Shown here: piece by piece, positions 5,159 through 5,611 of the stretch
How positions within the stretch are numbered: the stretch's first letter is position 1
How the letters are laid out: every line of letters begins with the position of its first letter
Origin: Candidatus Aminicenantota bacterium
GTDB taxonomy: Bacteria; Acidobacteriota; Aminicenantia; Aminicenantales; Aminicenantaceae
Reading direction: 5' to 3'
Assembly (NCBI GenBank): GCA_030670375.1
Contig: DAOVBT010000161.1
Span: forward strand, 1 to 5,611
DNA length: 5,611 nucleotides
Translations under genes and position numbers: made by a program
The notes under the pieces: generated by a model
Databases searched by the model: none
What the model was told of the DNA's origin: nothing
What the model saw: the letters and a program-made list of their open reading frames with translations, nothing else

Positions 5159-5611
5159 TTATTCTTTCTTGATGGCGAAGGCCATATAGACCGTTGCCGA
5201 TTCCTGCTCATCCTGCGCAATAACTCTGATCAAATACAATCCTCGGTTTCCTGAAGTCCATGTCCAGGAATTCTCTTCCGATGTTTCCTGGACAACCTCC
5301 TCATCCTCTGCAAATAAAAGGGAAAACGTGGTAAGGACACGCACCCATTTCAAACGGCTGAGACGGAATTCAAATCGAGGGATTACAAATCCGGAAAAGT
5401 TTGCTGCAAAAACAATTTCTTGGTCGACATTCTGTGGGGATTCCAACGAGGATGACAAAGACAGATCGACATCCCTTTTCTGAATTAAAAAAGGAAACTT
5501 TGCTTGAGCCTTTTCTTTTTCATCGACAACAACAACATTCACGTTGTAATACCCTTCTTCCTCAGGGAACCAATCCCAAGTTCCTGTCTCAGAACTCTCT
5601 TGAACGACTTC
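5159..5611 (-). CDS. Ig-like tandem-repeat protein, C-terminal part (N-terminus outside window)
   Basis: The reading frame is open to the right edge, so only the last 150 residues are visible. A GTG codon at 5542 lies in the middle of a repeat and is not a credible start. The visible part holds two gap-free copies of one motif 104 residues apart: visible residues 1-46 and 105-150 both start EVVQE and share W-x-W, G-x-Y, V, DE and a final F-x-I-x-K. Between them lies a stretch beginning SPQNVDQEIVF. That order resembles bacterial Ig-like or triple-tyrosine (Y_Y_Y-type) beta-sandwich repeats, which usually occur in secreted or surface proteins; the resemblance is from memory of the family. No signal peptide or membrane segment is visible because the N-terminus is missing. 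The protein ends directly after the last repeat, with no anchor or sorting signal. The next gene starts 27 bases downstream, which suggests co-transcription. A precise function cannot be given. Confidence 0.8.
   Translation of the reverse strand, partial: EVVQESSETGTWDWFPEEEGYYNVNVVVVDEKEKAQAKFPFLIQKRDVDLSLSSSLESPQNVDQEIVFAANFSGFVIPRFEFRLSRLKWVRVLTTFSLLFAEDEEVVQETSEENSWTWTSGNRGLYLIRVIAQDEQESATVYMAFAIKKE
5162..5299 (-). repeat. Second copy of a 46-residue coding repeat (period 104 residues)
   Basis: This copy encodes 46 residues that align without gaps to those encoded at 5474-5611, with 19 of 46 identical by my count. Shared positions include EVVQE, W12, W14, G20, Y22, V26, D30-E31, A35, F41, I43 and K45 of the unit. 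The repeat is in the protein rather than the DNA: all five EVVQE codons differ in their third base between the copies. Confidence 0.8.
5474..5611 (-). repeat. First visible copy of the 46-residue coding repeat
   Basis: This is the upstream partner of the repeat at 5162-5299 and begins exactly at the window edge. More copies may lie outside, since proteins of this kind often carry long repeat arrays. The 58 residues linking the two copies probably form the first half of the next Ig-like domain, so the 46-residue match is the second half of each 104-residue unit. Confidence 0.75.

Noticed and set aside
4772..5254. 160-codon open frame on the plus strand
   Set aside because: It runs antisense through the HD hydrolase and across its ribosome binding site, and the protein looks like a frame shadow.
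5159..5542. Complete 127-residue protein starting at GTG 5542
   Set aside because: The frame continues unbroken to the window edge and the GTG falls inside a repeat unit whose first 23 residues match the second copy, so the gene is truncated by the window.

Overview
All recognisable genes in this window lie on the minus strand, so the window reads biologically from right (5611) to left (1). The content is bacterial. The genes are short-spaced, most carry strong GGAGG-type ribosome binding sites, and the families are typical of bacteria. The DUF1858-type cysteine protein and the HD hydrolase are families I associate with anaerobes, which fits an anaerobic or facultative lineage. No ribosomal RNA or other phylogenetic marker is present, so I cannot name a phylum. 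Nothing suggests a plasmid, phage, insertion sequence or CRISPR array. No stretch longer than about 100 bases lacks a gene.

Layout in transcription order: (1) the C-terminal 150 residues of a protein built from about 104-residue Ig-like repeats, cut by the right window edge (5159-5611); (2) a 181-residue HD-domain predicted hydrolase 27 bases downstream (4586-5131); (3) a 95-base gap with a weak hairpin and T-run, then a TATAAT-type promoter; (4) a four-gene run of 1-pyrroline-5-carboxylate dehydrogenase (2862-4490), an ALDH7/antiquitin-family aminoadipate-semialdehyde (piperideine-6-carboxylate) dehydrogenase with a TTG start (1321-2844), a 67-residue DUF1858-like cysteine protein whose ATG overlaps the preceding stop (1118-1321), and a 73-residue PspC-domain membrane protein (848-1069); (5) a 99-base gap with a good promoter candidate; (6) a deoxynucleoside kinase-family protein (83-748); (7) the first eight codons of another gene running off the left edge (1-26).

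The core is the aldehyde dehydrogenase pair. The first enzyme oxidises glutamate semialdehyde, the open form of the five-membered imine P5C, to glutamate in proline/arginine/ornithine breakdown. The second is expected to oxidise aminoadipate semialdehyde, the open form of the six-membered imine P6C, to 2-aminoadipate in lysine breakdown. Their neighbouring positions and 17-base spacing suggest co-expressed amino-acid catabolism. The enzymes that would make the aldehydes (proline dehydrogenase, lysine aminotransferase or dehydrogenase) are not in the window. The translationally coupled cysteine protein is the least understood member. I do not see convincing evidence for a wholly new system; the findings are modest and concern this operon, the repeat protein and the intergenic control sequences.
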